Shown piece after piece: positions 14,496 to 24,585 of a stretch of 64,000 bases of DNA. Numbering within the stretch: position 1 is the first letter of the stretch; every line of letters starts with the position of its first letter. The notes beneath the pieces are model-generated. The model saw only the letters and a list, made by a program, of their open reading frames with translations, made no database searches and was not told the DNA's origin. Both the position numbers and the translations under genes were made by a program. The stretch spans positions 62,001 to 126,000 of the forward strand of contig CAVSGZ010000010.1 of the NCBI GenBank assembly GCA_963727765.1, in the 5' to 3' direction. Source of the DNA: FEN-299 sp963727765. Lineage in GTDB: Bacteria; Acidobacteriota; Vicinamibacteria; Vicinamibacterales; Fen-181.

Positions 14496-17258
14496 ATGCA
14501 GACCGACATCCCGAACGCCCCAACGACCCCAGGGGCCGCCCACCGCGGCCGGCATCCGCTCGACGCGCTGTTCGCGCCGCGCACGGTGGCCCTCATCGGC
14601 GCCTCTGAGGAACCTGGCTCGACCGGGCGCGCGCTCCTGTGGAACCTCATCAGCAGCCCGTTCGGCGGCACCGTGTACCCGGTGACGCCGGACCGGCCTC
14701 AGGTGCTGGGCATCCGGGCGTACCCGTCGATCGCCTCGCTGCCGGAGCCGATCGACCTGGCCCTCCTCGCGATGCCCGCTCCGGCCGTGCCCGACCTCGT
14801 CGAGGAATGCGCGGTCGCCGGCGTGGCGACGGCCGTCATCGTGTCCGGCGGGTTCCGCGAGACAGGGGTCGACGGCCTGGCACTCGAATACCAGATCCTC
14901 GACATCGCCCGCCGCACCGGCCTGCGCATCGTCGGCCCCAACTCGCTCGGCGTGATGAGCCCGGTCTCGGGACTCAACGCCACGAGCGCCGCCACCTCCG
15001 CCCGCACGGGCAGCATCGCCTTCATCAGCCAGAGCGGCGCGCTCTCGAACGCCGTGCTCGACTGGAGCCGCAAGATGACGGTGGGCTTCTCCCACTTCGT
15101 CTCGGTCGGATCCATGCTCGACATCGGCTGGGGCGATCTCATCGACTACATGGGCGACGATCCCCGCACTAGGAGCATCGTCATCTACATGGAGTCGATC
15201 GGCGACGCCCGCGGCTTCCTGTCGGCGGCCCGCGAGGTGGCCTTCAGCAAGCCGATCATCGTGCTCAAGGCGGGGAGGTCGACGGCGGCGGCCCGCGCCG
15301 CCGTGTCGCACACGGGCGCGCTGACCGGCAGTGACGCGGTGCTCGACGCGGCGTTCAGGCGAGGCGGCGTGCTGCGGGTCGGCTCGATGTCGGAGCTGTT
15401 CGACATCGCCGAGGTGCTCGGCAAGCAGCCGCGGCCGCGCGGCCCGCGGCTCGCCATCGTGACCAATGCCGGCGGGGCGGGCGTGCTGGCCACCGACGCG
15501 CTGCTCGCCAACCATGGCGAGCTGGCGACACTCTCTCCCCAGACGATCGCGGCGCTTGACGCGGAACTCCCGCAGCACTGGAGCCACGGGAACCCGATCG
15601 ACGTGCTCGACGCCGCGACGCCGGAACGGTACGTGAGGGCGGTGGAACTGGCGGCGGGCGATCCGAATGCCGACGGGCTGCTGGCCATCCTCACACCCCA
15701 GCCCTCCGCCGAGCCGACCCGCACCGCCGAACTGATGCAGCAGCGCATGGCCGGCTGCTCCAAGCCGGTCCTGGCGGCGTGGATGGGCGGCGTGGAGGTC
15801 GGGGCCGGCGGCGCGGCGCTGACGCGGGCCGGCATCCCCACGTTCGAGGACCCTGACACCGCGGCGCGCGTGTTCACGTTGATGTGGCGCCACAGCTACG
15901 TCCTGCGCGGCCTGTACGAGACGCCGTCGCTCGCGGTCGACGCCGACGGCGCGACGCCTCGGGAGCGGGTCGAGGCGATGGTGCAGGCGGTGCGCGGCGC
16001 CGGGCGCACGCTCATGACGGAGGTCGAGTCGAAGCAGGTCCTGGCTGCCTACGGGATCCCGGTCGTCGAGACCCGGGTCGCCACCGCTGAAGACGAAGCG
16101 GTGGCCTGCGCGCGCGACATCGGCTTCCCGGTCGTCCTGAAGCTTCTCTCCGAGTCGATCACGCACAAGACCGAGGTCGGCGGCGTGCAGCTCAACCTGC
16201 AGGACGACGCCTCGGTCCGCCAGGCCTACCAGCGCATCCGCGCGGCTGTGGCGGAGAAGGCCGGCGCGGGGCACATGCGCGGCGTCACGGTGCAGCCGAT
16301 GATCGCGCTCGACGGGTTCGAGCTGATCGTGGGCAGCCTCGTGGATCCGCAGTTCGGCCCGGTCGTGATGTTCGGCTCCGGCGGCCACCTGCTCGACGTC
16401 TATGTCGACCGCGCGCTCGCGCTCCCGCCGCTCAACACGACGCTCGCGCGGCGGATGATGGAGCAGACACGGATCTTCAAGGCGCTCGGCGGCGTGCCGG
16501 GGCGCCGGCCGGTGGACTTGGCGGCGCTCGAGGGCGTGCTGGTGCGGTTCAGCCAGATGATCGTCGAGCAGCCGTGGATCCGGGAGATCGACATCAACCC
16601 GGTGCTCGCCTCCGCCGACCGGACTGTGGCGCTCGACGCGCGGATCGTCCTGCACGGGGCCGACGTCGCGCTCGAACGGATTCCACGCCCGGCCATCCGC
16701 CCGTACCCGGCGCAGTATGTCGGCGGCTGGACACTGCGCGACGGGCGCGAGGTGACGATCCGCCCAATCCGGCCCGAGGACGAGCCGCTCATGGTCGCGT
16801 TCCACGGGCGGCTGTCGGATCGGTCGGTCTACTTCCGCTACTTCCACCTGCTGAAGCTCAATCAGCGGGTGGCGCACGACCGGCTCACGCGGATCTGCTT
16901 CATCGACTACGAGCGCGAGATGGCGCTGGTGGCCGAGCGCCGCGATCCCGCGTCGGGCGAGCTCCAGATCATGGGCGTCGGCCGGTTGACCAGGCTGCAC
17001 GGCACCACGGAGGCCGAGATCGCCGTGCTCGTGGCTGACGAGTTCCAGCGCCAGGGGCTCGGCGGCGAGCTGATGCGCCGGGTCATCGCGGTGGCGGGCG
17101 CGGAGCGCCTGACGCGGATCCACGGCGACGCGCTCACCGAGAACGCCGAGATGATCAGGCTCGGCGAGCGACACGGCTTCACGGTGTCGGCGAGGCCTGA
17201 CGATCCGCAAGTGGTGCGCCTGTCGCTCGAACTCCCGCTGGAGCCTTCCTACCCGTGA
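14496..17258 (+). CDS. ADP-forming acyl-CoA synthetase fused to a GNAT acetyltransferase
   Basis: The 920-residue protein resembles NDP-forming acetyl-CoA synthetases (acetyl-CoA + ADP + Pi to acetate + ATP + CoA) with an added C-terminal GNAT domain, as in protein acetyltransferases of the Pat type. A CoA-binding domain (VALIGASEEPGSTG near 30) is followed by a succinyl-CoA-ligase-like domain with the phospho-histidine segment VSHTGALTGSD (H272). An ATP-grasp domain (about 505-735: VESKQVLAAYGIPVV, GFPVVLKLLSESITHKTEVG) precedes the GNAT fold (about 745-915: acetyl-CoA loop FQRQGLGGELMRR). With the His and ATP-grasp intact it could be a true synthetase, a lysine acetyltransferase, or both. 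It overlaps hypF by 4 bases, forming an operon with hypFCDE. The ATG at 14496 is preferred over 14430 because homology begins after it. Confidence 0.85.
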   Translation: MQTDIPNAPTTPGAAHRGRHPLDALFAPRTVALIGASEEPGSTGRALLWNLISSPFGGTVYPVTPDRPQVLGIRAYPSIASLPEPIDLALLAMPAPAVPDLVEECAVAGVATAVIVSGGFRETGVDGLALEYQILDIARRTGLRIVGPNSLGVMSPVSGLNATSAATSARTGSIAFISQSGALSNAVLDWSRKMTVGFSHFVSVGSMLDIGWGDLIDYMGDDPRTRSIVIYMESIGDARGFLSAAREVAFSKPIIVLKAGRSTAAARAAVSHTGALTGSDAVLDAAFRRGGVLRVGSMSELFDIAEVLGKQPRPRGPRLAIVTNAGGAGVLATDALLANHGELATLSPQTIAALDAELPQHWSHGNPIDVLDAATPERYVRAVELAAGDPNADGLLAILTPQPSAEPTRTAELMQQRMAGCSKPVLAAWMGGVEVGAGGAALTRAGIPTFEDPDTAARVFTLMWRHSYVLRGLYETPSLAVDADGATPRERVEAMVQAVRGAGRTLMTEVESKQVLAAYGIPVVETRVATAEDEAVACARDIGFPVVLKLLSESITHKTEVGGVQLNLQDDASVRQAYQRIRAAVAEKAGAGHMRGVTVQPMIALDGFELIVGSLVDPQFGPVVMFGSGGHLLDVYVDRALALPPLNTTLARRMMEQTRIFKALGGVPGRRPVDLAALEGVLVRFSQMIVEQPWIREIDINPVLASADRTVALDARIVLHGADVALERIPRPAIRPYPAQYVGGWTLRDGREVTIRPIRPEDEPLMVAFHGRLSDRSVYFRYFHLLKLNQRVAHDRLTRICFIDYEREMALVAERRDPASGELQIMGVGRLTRLHGTTEAEIAVLVADEFQRQGLGGELMRRVIAVAGAERLTRIHGDALTENAEMIRLGERHGFTVSARPDDPQVVRLSLELPLEPSYP

Positions 17259-19591
17259 CCAGCGCCGAGACGGGACCGCAGCGCCTGCGCGTGCAGATTC
17301 GCGGAGCGGTGCAGGGAGTTGGCTTCCGGCCGTTCGTCTACCGGCTCGCCCGCGAGCTGGATCTCGCCGGCTGGGTGATCAATTCGTCGTCGGGCGTCGT
17401 CATCGAGGTCGAGGGGCCGCCCGCGACGCTCGAGCAGTTCCTGCTGCGCGTGGTCCGCGACTGCCCGCCGCGCGCCATCGTGCAGGGGACCGAGTCGGCC
17501 TATTTCGACGCGGCCGGGTTCCGCGGGTTTGAGATCCGCGAGAGTGTCGGCGGAGAGAAGACCGCGCTCGTGCTGCCCGACATCGCCACCTGCCCGAACT
17601 GCCTTCAGGACCTGGGCGACCCGACCAACCGCCGCTACCGATATCCGTTCACCAACTGCACCAACTGCGGTCCGCGTTTCTCGATCATCGAGTCGCTGCC
17701 CTACGACCGGCCGAACACGACGATGGCCGGCTTCCCGATGTGCGAGGCGTGCCGGCGCGAATACGAGGATCCGGGCGACCGCCGCTTCCACGCACAGCCC
17801 AACGCGTGCCCGGCGTGCGGGCCGCACGTCGAGCTCTGGGACGCGGATGGGCGCGTGCTCTCGACCGGCGACGAGGCGCTGCGCGCGGCCGAGGCGCGCA
17901 TCACCGCCGGAAGCATCGTCGCGGTGAAAGGGCTCGGCGGGTTCCACCTCGTCGTGGACGCGCGCGACGATACGGCCGTCCGGCGGCTGCGGCTCGCGAA
18001 GGCGAGGGAGGAGAAGCCGTTCGCGTTGATGGCTCCGTCGCTGGCCTCGATCGAGCGGCTCTGCGAATTGGGGGAGCGCGAGCGGCGCCTGCTGACCTCG
18101 CCCGAGTCGCCGATCGTGCTGCTGAAGGCGCGGTCCGCGCCCGTCGCCGATGCCGTCGCGCCGTCGGTGGCGCCGGGCAATCCGTATCTCGGCGTGATGC
18201 TGCCGTACACGCCACTGCACTACCTGCTGCTCGGCGACTTGGGCTTCCCGGTCGTGGCGACGAGCGGGAACCGCAGCGACGAGCCGATCTGCACCGACGA
18301 GCGGGAGGCACTCGAGCGGCTGCGCGGCCTGGCCGACGTGTTCCTCGTGCACAACCGGCCGATCGCCCGACACGTGGACGACTCGGTCGTGCGCCTGGCG
18401 GCCGGGCGCGAACTGGTGCTCCGCCGCGCGCGGGGCTACGCGCCGCTGCCGGTCGTGCTGGCCTCTGCCGGGCCGCCGGTGCTGGGTGTCGGGGCGCACC
18501 TCAAGAACGCGGTGGCTTTCTCGGTCGGAGCGAACGTCTTCATCAGCCAGCACGTCGGCGACCTGGAGACGGCCGAGGCATTTGGCGCGTTCGAGCGGGT
18601 TATCGGCGCGTTCGAGCGGATGTACGAGGCCGCGCCGGCGGAGGTGGCCTGCGATCTCCATCCCGATTACCTGTCCACGGGTTACGCCCGACGCCGCGGC
18701 CTGCCGGTCCGGGCGGTGCAGCACCATCTCGCGCACGTGCTGAGCTGCATGGCCGAGAACGAGATCGCGCCGCCCGTTCTTGGCGTATCGTGGGACGGAA
18801 CGGGCTTTGGCCCGGACGGCACGATCTGGGGCGGCGAGTTCCTGTTGGTGACCGGGTCTGGGGTCGCACGCGTGGCCTCGTTCCGCCCGTTCCCGCTGCC
18901 GGGGGGCGATCGGGCCGTGCGCGAGCCGCGGCGCTCGGCGCTTGCGGCGCTCCAGGAGGCCTTCGGCGCCGACGCCTGGACGATGACGGACCTGCCGGCC
19001 GTGTCGGCATTCGACGAGTGGGAGCGCCAGGTCCTGCGGACGATGATCGAACGGGGCGTGAATTCGCCGCGGACTTCCAGCGTCGGGCGGCTGTTCGACG
19101 CGGTGGCGTCGCTCGCCGGCCTGCGCCAACTGGTGCGCTACGAGGGCCAGGCGGCGATGGAACTGGAATTCGCCCTCGACGGCATCTCGGTCGAGGAGGG
19201 CTACCCGATTACGATCGGACCGACCGCGGGGCCACTGTCGGGTCAGAATGAGGAGCCGCGCGCGCTGTCGGCGCCGCCCGCGTTCGTGCTCGACTGGACG
19301 CCGCTCGTCCGCGCGGTCGTGGCCGACCTGCGGGCCGGGTGTCCTGTCGGCGTGGTTTCGGCGAAGTTCCACAACGGCCTGGCGGCGGCCGTGGTCGAGG
19401 TGGCGAAGATCGTCGCCATCGAGCGGGTAATGCTCTCGGGCGGGTGCTTCCAGAATCGGTACCTGCTCGAGCGGACGATCGACACGCTGCGCGCGGCGGG
19501 ATTCAGGCCCGCGTGGCACCAGCGGGTCCCTCCCAACGACGGCGGGATCGCGCTCGGCCAGGTGGCGGCGGTCGCCTGGAATCTGGCGTGA
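17255..19591 (+). CDS. hypF: carbamoyltransferase HypF, [NiFe] hydrogenase maturation
   Basis: HypF makes the carbamoyl group that HypE turns into the CN ligands of [NiFe] hydrogenases. The 778-residue protein has an acylphosphatase domain (GAVQGVGFRPFVYRLA near 17-32), two zinc-finger pairs (CPNC and CTNCGPR; CEAC and CPACGPH, about 110-195), a YrdC-like domain (VAVKGLGGFHLVVDA onward, about 215-390) and a Kae1-like carbamoyltransferase domain (VQHHLAHVLSCMAE, GVSWDGTGFGPDGT, LSGGCFQNRYL). The GTG start shares GTGA with the preceding synthetase stop, suggesting translational coupling. No [NiFe] structural gene is in the window, so the target enzyme must lie elsewhere. Confidence 0.96.
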   Translation: MTSAETGPQRLRVQIRGAVQGVGFRPFVYRLARELDLAGWVINSSSGVVIEVEGPPATLEQFLLRVVRDCPPRAIVQGTESAYFDAAGFRGFEIRESVGGEKTALVLPDIATCPNCLQDLGDPTNRRYRYPFTNCTNCGPRFSIIESLPYDRPNTTMAGFPMCEACRREYEDPGDRRFHAQPNACPACGPHVELWDADGRVLSTGDEALRAAEARITAGSIVAVKGLGGFHLVVDARDDTAVRRLRLAKAREEKPFALMAPSLASIERLCELGERERRLLTSPESPIVLLKARSAPVADAVAPSVAPGNPYLGVMLPYTPLHYLLLGDLGFPVVATSGNRSDEPICTDEREALERLRGLADVFLVHNRPIARHVDDSVVRLAAGRELVLRRARGYAPLPVVLASAGPPVLGVGAHLKNAVAFSVGANVFISQHVGDLETAEAFGAFERVIGAFERMYEAAPAEVACDLHPDYLSTGYARRRGLPVRAVQHHLAHVLSCMAENEIAPPVLGVSWDGTGFGPDGTIWGGEFLLVTGSGVARVASFRPFPLPGGDRAVREPRRSALAALQEAFGADAWTMTDLPAVSAFDEWERQVLRTMIERGVNSPRTSSVGRLFDAVASLAGLRQLVRYEGQAAMELEFALDGISVEEGYPITIGPTAGPLSGQNEEPRALSAPPAFVLDWTPLVRAVVADLRAGCPVGVVSAKFHNGLAAAVVEVAKIVAIERVMLSGGCFQNRYLLERTIDTLRAAGFRPAWHQRVPPNDGGIALGQVAAVAWNLA

Positions 19592-19595
19592 GATT

Positions 19596-19680
19596 GTAGG
19601 GCGGGGCTTCAGCCCCGCCTCAGGCGGCCATATAGGGCCGCCCTACGGCATCAGATAGCGCAGGGCTTCAGCCCTGCGCC
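19596..19680. repeat. REP-like palindromic elements between hypF and hypC (includes copy 2 of the 32-base element)
   Basis: Three nested dyads lie here: TAGGGCGGGGC-TTCA-GCCCCGCC, an outer pair GTAGGGCGG / CCGCCCTAC, and at 19649-19680 a 32-base sequence identical to 5430-5461 with the hairpin GCGCAGGGC-TTCA-GCCCTGCGC. They could attenuate or stabilise the acs-hypF / hypCDE transcript. A degenerate relative follows the pxpC stop at 33597-33612. Confidence 0.75.
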
Positions 19681-19693
19681 CAGCGGAGGCGGT

Positions 19694-19947
19694 ATGTGCC
19701 TGGCAGTGCCGGGGAAGATCGTGAGCATCTCGGGTGAGGACCCGTTCATGCGGACGGCGAACGTCAGCTTCGGCGGCGTGATCAAGGAGATCAACCTCGC
19801 CTACCTGCCCGACGTCGGGCCGGGCGACTACGTGATCGTGCATGCGGGGTTCGCCCTGAGCCAGGTGGACGAGGACGAGGCGGTCCGGATGTTCGAGGAG
19901 TTGAGCCGGCTGGCGGCGTTCTCTGAAGGCGACCCGGAGCCGACCGC

Positions 19948-19951
<4 letters not shown>
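19694..19951 (+). CDS. hypC: hydrogenase maturation chaperone HypC
   Basis: The 85-residue small chaperone carries the Fe(CN)2CO group with HypD and hands it to the [NiFe] large subunit. It has the diagnostic N-terminus MCLAVPGKIV, whose Cys2 is the iron-binding residue, and the HypC/HupF beta-barrel pattern (VGPGDYVIVHAGFAL). A GGAGG ribosome-binding site lies at 19685-19689. The stop overlaps the hypD start as ATGA (19948-19951). Confidence 0.96.
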
Positions 19952-21057
<1,106 letters not shown>

Positions 21058-21061
<4 letters not shown>

Positions 21062-22113
21062 GCGAGTCGAAACTCGTCGAACCCTCGTGCCCGGTGCCGA
21101 TTGGGCAGTACGAGCAAGTGCTGATGGCCCACGGCGGCGGCGGCCGGCTGATGCATCAACTGCTCGAGCGCGTGTTCCTGCCGGCGTTCGCCAACCCGGC
21201 GCTCGCGGCGGGCCACGACGCCTCGGTGATCGAAGCCGGTGCGGCGCGCGTCGCCTTCACGACCGACTCCTACGTCGTCCAGCCGCTGTTCTTCCCGGGC
21301 GGCACGATCGGCACGCTCGCGGTCAACGGCACGGTCAACGATCTCGCGATGGCCGGCGCACGGCCGCTCGGTCTGAGCGCGGGGTTCATCATCGAGGAAG
21401 GGCTGCCCCTCCAGACGCTGGAGCGCGTCGTGTCGTCGATGCAGGCCGCGGCGCGCGAGGTCGGCGTCGCCATCGTGACGGGCGACACGAAGGTCGTCGA
21501 CCGCGGCAAGGGCGACGGCGTGTTCGTCAACACGTCGGGCATCGGCCTGGTGGAGCACGCTCTCGCGATCCTGCCGGCCAGCGTCCGGCCAGGCGATGCG
21601 GTCATTCTGAGCGGGGACGTCGGCCGCCACGGGATGGCGATCATGGCGGCGCGGGAAGGGCTGCGGTTCGAGAGCGCGATCGAGAGCGACTGCGCCCCGC
21701 TGTGGGCGCCGGTGCGCGATCTGCTGGCCTCGGGCGTCGAGGTGCACTGCCTCCGGGACCTCACGCGCGGGGGCCTGGTCAGCGCGCTCAACGAGATTGC
21801 CGGCGGCGCGGGCGTCGGGATCACGATCGACGAGCGGAAGGTCGGTGTGAGGGAGGACGTGCGGGGCGCGTGCGAGATCCTGGGGTTCGACCCAATGTAC
21901 GTGGCGAACGAGGGACGGTTTGTCGCGTTCGTGCCGGCGGCCGACGCGGGGCGGGCGGTGGAGGCGCTGCGCCGGCATCCCGTGAGCGCCGAGGCGGGAA
22001 TCATCGGGAACGTGCGCGCGGAGGGCGCGGGCGTCGTGCTCGTGCGCAGCCTGCTGGGGTCCACGCGCGTGCTCGACATGCTCAGCGGCGAACAGCTGCC
22101 GCGAATCTGTTAG
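21058..22113 (+). CDS. hypE: hydrogenase maturation protein HypE
   Basis: HypE uses ATP to dehydrate the carbamoyl group received from HypF to a thiocyanate on its C-terminal cysteine. The 351-residue PurM/AIR-synthase-like fold shows AHGGGGRLMHQLLE, TTDSYVVQPLFFPGG, NGTVNDLAMAGA and GDTKVVDRGKGDG. It ends exactly with PRIC, the conserved C-terminal Cys that bears the modification. The ATG overlaps the hypD stop as ATGA. It closes the acs-hypFCDE operon; hypA and hypB, the nickel-insertion genes, are not in the window. Confidence 0.97.
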
Positions 22114-22125
22114 GATCCAGCCACC

Positions 22126-22332
22126 ATGATCTGGTCATTCGAGCGCCGCGGCGAGCGGCTGTCGTGCGAGATCCGTCGCGACGTCGACGAGCAGCACTAC
22201 GAGTTCGTCGTCCGCCATCCCGACGGAGCGGAGGAGCGGGAACGGTACGAGGATCCGTCCGAGGTGATCGCCCGCTCGGTCGACGTCATGCGCCGCCTGA
22301 TCGAGGACGGCTGGCGATCACCCTCGGCGTAG
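22126..22332 (+). CDS. small conserved-looking protein of unknown function
   Basis: A 68-residue, charged protein (MIWSFERRGERLSCEIRRDV at the start) with alternating beta-type segments and an amphipathic C-terminal helix (DVMRRLIEDGW). It has no membrane segment, signal peptide or metal motif beyond a single Cys. It begins 12 bases after hypE on the same strand and could be the last gene of that operon. It ends 4 bases before the converging lemA stop. I do not recognise the family. Confidence 0.6.
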   Translation: MIWSFERRGERLSCEIRRDVDEQHYEFVVRHPDGAEERERYEDPSEVIARSVDVMRRLIEDGWRSPSA

Positions 22333-22336
22333 CCCG

Positions 22337-22918
22337 CTACTTGCCGAAGTCCACCTTCGGTACCGCCTTCGCCTCGTCCGGGGCCTTGAAGAACGGGTAT
22401 TCCTTGAAGCCGAACATGCTGCCCGTGAGGTTCGACGGGAACGACCGCCGCAGCGTGTTGTAGGCCTGCACCTTCTCGTTGTACCGCATCCGCTCGACGG
22501 CGATCCGGTTCTCCGTGCCGGACAGTTCGTCCATCAGCCGCGCGAACTGCTGGTCGGCCTTCAGGTTCGGGTAGTTCTCGACGATGAGCAGCAGGCGCGC
22601 CAGTGCGGACGACTGCTCGTTGGCCGCGGCGATCTTCTCGTCTGGCGTCTTCGCCCCCGCCAGCTTCGCCCTCGAGTTGGCGATCGCCTCGAACACCCCC
22701 GACTCGTGCGCCGCATAGCCCTTGACGGTGTTCACCAGGTTCGGGATCAGGTCGTTGCGGCGCTGCAGCTGATTGTCCACCTGCGCCCACTGCGCCTTGA
22801 TCCCCTCCTCCTGGCCGACGAACTTGTTGTAGGAGCAGCCGGACAGGGCGAGGGCGCTCAGGCCCATCCACGCCACCAGGGCAATCCGCCCAATGCTCGA
22901 AGCCTTCATCATTCGCAT
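22337..22918 (-). CDS. lemA: LemA family protein
   Basis: A 193-residue protein with an N-terminal hydrophobic segment ending in a lipobox-like LALSGC (about 22-27), then the LemA coiled helical bundle: WAQVDNQLQRRNDLIPNLVNTVKGYA, LLIVENYPNLKADQQF, ELSGTENRIAVERMRYNE, FPSNLTGSMFGFKEYPFF. LemA proteins are membrane-anchored and of uncertain role. They very often sit next to a TPM-domain protein, as here (22 bases downstream of it). The lipobox suggests a lipoprotein. Confidence 0.93.
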   Translation of the reverse strand: MRMMKASSIGRIALVAWMGLSALALSGCSYNKFVGQEEGIKAQWAQVDNQLQRRNDLIPNLVNTVKGYAAHESGVFEAIANSRAKLAGAKTPDEKIAAANEQSSALARLLLIVENYPNLKADQQFARLMDELSGTENRIAVERMRYNEKVQAYNTLRRSFPSNLTGSMFGFKEYPFFKAPDEAKAVPKVDFGK

Positions 22919-22939
22919 CGTCGTCTCCTCCGCGTGGGC

Positions 22940-23782
22940 TTACCAGCCCGCGCCGCCGCCTCCGCCTCCGCTGCCCCCGCCGCCGAAGCCGCCAAACCCT
23001 CCGCCGAACCCGCCCCCGCCGCCGCCGAAGCCACCACCGAACGACCCGATGCCGCTCGTCCAGCCGCCGCCGCCCCACCCGCGCCGGTAGCCGCCCAACG
23101 GGGACCTTGGCCCGCCGCCGACGGCGGCGCCCACGATTCTCATGACGATGATCACCACCATCAGCACGATCACGAACCAGGGAGTTCCGCTTCCGCGCCG
23201 GGGCGAGGGCGCCGGCCTCGGGACGTCCTGGAGCGTGACGTGGCGGCCTTCGGCGATCCGCCCGATGAGCCTCGTGACGCCGGCGGCGAGCCCCTCGCCA
23301 TATGCGCCCCGCTGAAAGGCCGGGACCATGAACTCGCGGCTGGTCTCGCCGGAGAACCCGTCAGTGACGAACTCCTCGAGCCCGTATCCAACCTCGACCC
23401 ACACTCTCCGGTCGCGGACCGCGAGCAGGACCAGCAGGCCGTTGTCTTGACCCTTCTGCCCGATCCCCTGGCCGTGATTCTCGAACAGCTTGACGGCGTA
23501 CTCGCGGATGTCAGCGTAGGGCGCAAAGGTCGGGACCGTGACCACCACGACGGCGTCGCCGGTTGCCGCCTGCAGCGCGCGGATTGCGCGGTCCATCGAG
23601 GCCGCGCTCGCGGAGTCGATCACGCCGCCGAAGTCGTTGACTGGCTGCGTGAGCGTCGGCAGATCGCCCTGCGCGTCCGCCGCAAGGCTGGGGCTCCCGC
23701 CAACGGCCCAGACCAGCGCAAGCGCCAGCAGCGTGGCCAGCCGCCAGCGGGTCCGGTGGGGTCGAGGTCCTACCGTGCCCAT
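22940..23782 (-). CDS. TPM-domain (YgcG-like) membrane protein with Gly-rich tail
   Basis: A 280-residue protein. A signal peptide (LATLLALALVWAVGGSPSLA) precedes an extracytoplasmic TPM/phosphatase-like domain (LTQPVNDFGGVIDS, VVVVTVPTF, GLLVLLAVRDRRVWVEVGYGLE; about 45-190). A transmembrane helix (FVIVLMVVIIVMRIVG, near 210) and a roughly 60-residue Gly/Phe/Trp-rich low-complexity tail follow. TPM proteins pair with LemA and are linked to envelope or membrane-protein maintenance. The ATG at 23782 overlaps the upstream gene by 13 bases, indicating a three-gene operon ending in lemA. Confidence 0.88.
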   Translation of the reverse strand: MGTVGPRPHRTRWRLATLLALALVWAVGGSPSLAADAQGDLPTLTQPVNDFGGVIDSASAASMDRAIRALQAATGDAVVVVTVPTFAPYADIREYAVKLFENHGQGIGQKGQDNGLLVLLAVRDRRVWVEVGYGLEEFVTDGFSGETSREFMVPAFQRGAYGEGLAAGVTRLIGRIAEGRHVTLQDVPRPAPSPRRGSGTPWFVIVLMVVIIVMRIVGAAVGGGPRSPLGGYRRGWGGGGWTSGIGSFGGGFGGGGGGFGGGFGGFGGGGSGGGGGGAGW

Positions 23783-24516
23783 TCGTCCACCAGCGCCACC
23801 AGCCGCCCGACGGCCTGGAGGTAGCCCGGGAAGAACGCGCCCACGTCGAGGTCGTTGAAGCGCTCGGAGTCCTGGTGGCTGACAACCGGCCGAAGCGAGT
23901 CGGCCGGCAGCCCGAGCCGCTCGCCGGCGAAGTGGAGCAGCGCGTCGGGCGTCCGGGCGTTCACGCCGTGCAGCCGGGCGATGTTGACGAGCAGGGCCCT
24001 CAGCGGGGCGGCCGAGGCCGCGACGAGCCGCGCGAGCGCACCGGGGTCGCCATCGGTCTGAATAAAGCCCTGGCGCAGGTGCAGCAGGTGGCTGCGCGCC
24101 TGCGTTTCGCACGCGCGCCGCAGGTCGGCGTCCGCCACTGTCAGGCCCGCCAACGGGTCCTCGCCGAACACGACCACATGGCGGGCGATCATCTGGCTGA
24201 ATTCGAGGGGGAAGGCGTCGAGCGAGTCGCGGAGCTCGCCGGCGCCGAGCATCAGCGGAATGGCGAGGCCCCGCTTGGCCCAGGCCGCCGACAGCGGCGC
24301 CAGGCGGGCCAGGTCCGCGTGCCGCAGCTCGTCGACCACCACGAGGGTGTGGACGTGCTCGCCGTGCCGCAACTCGCCCTCGTCGGCCGCGGGCGCGTCT
24401 CCGAGCACCCCGTGCCCCTCGTAGGCGACGAGCGCACGCAGGCGCGTTTCGAAAACGGCGCGCAGGTCGGCGAGCAGCCTGTCGACCCTCTCTCGCCAGG
24501 AACGGGCGGATACCAT
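23770..24516 (-). CDS. hypothetical protein with nucleotidyltransferase-like layout
   Basis: A 248-residue soluble protein (MVSARSWRERVDRLLADLRA). The first half resembles a minimal nucleotidyltransferase-type sensor of unknown substrate: LRALVAYEG, then HTLVVVDELRHADL, followed by an all-helical second half (SHLLHLRQGFIQ, LRALLVNIARLHG). The classical catalytic GSxxxGxxxxxSDxD is not visible, so activity is doubtful. It is the first gene of the operon leading into the TPM and lemA genes. I cannot assign a function. Confidence 0.6.
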   Translation of the reverse strand: MVSARSWRERVDRLLADLRAVFETRLRALVAYEGHGVLGDAPAADEGELRHGEHVHTLVVVDELRHADLARLAPLSAAWAKRGLAIPLMLGAGELRDSLDAFPLEFSQMIARHVVVFGEDPLAGLTVADADLRRACETQARSHLLHLRQGFIQTDGDPGALARLVAASAAPLRALLVNIARLHGVNARTPDALLHFAGERLGLPADSLRPVVSHQDSERFNDLDVGAFFPGYLQAVGRLVALVDEWAR

Positions 24517-24585
24517 TGGTCCTCCTCGGCGCGATTCGCCTCCTATTCTATACGGGGAGGGGCGAGAGTCCGATACAGAGATAGA

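Noticed and set aside
14343..17210. 955-residue minus-strand open frame opposite the acyl-CoA synthetase gene
   Set aside because: An antisense shadow with low-complexity Arg/His/Asp composition; the plus strand encodes intact catalytic motifs.
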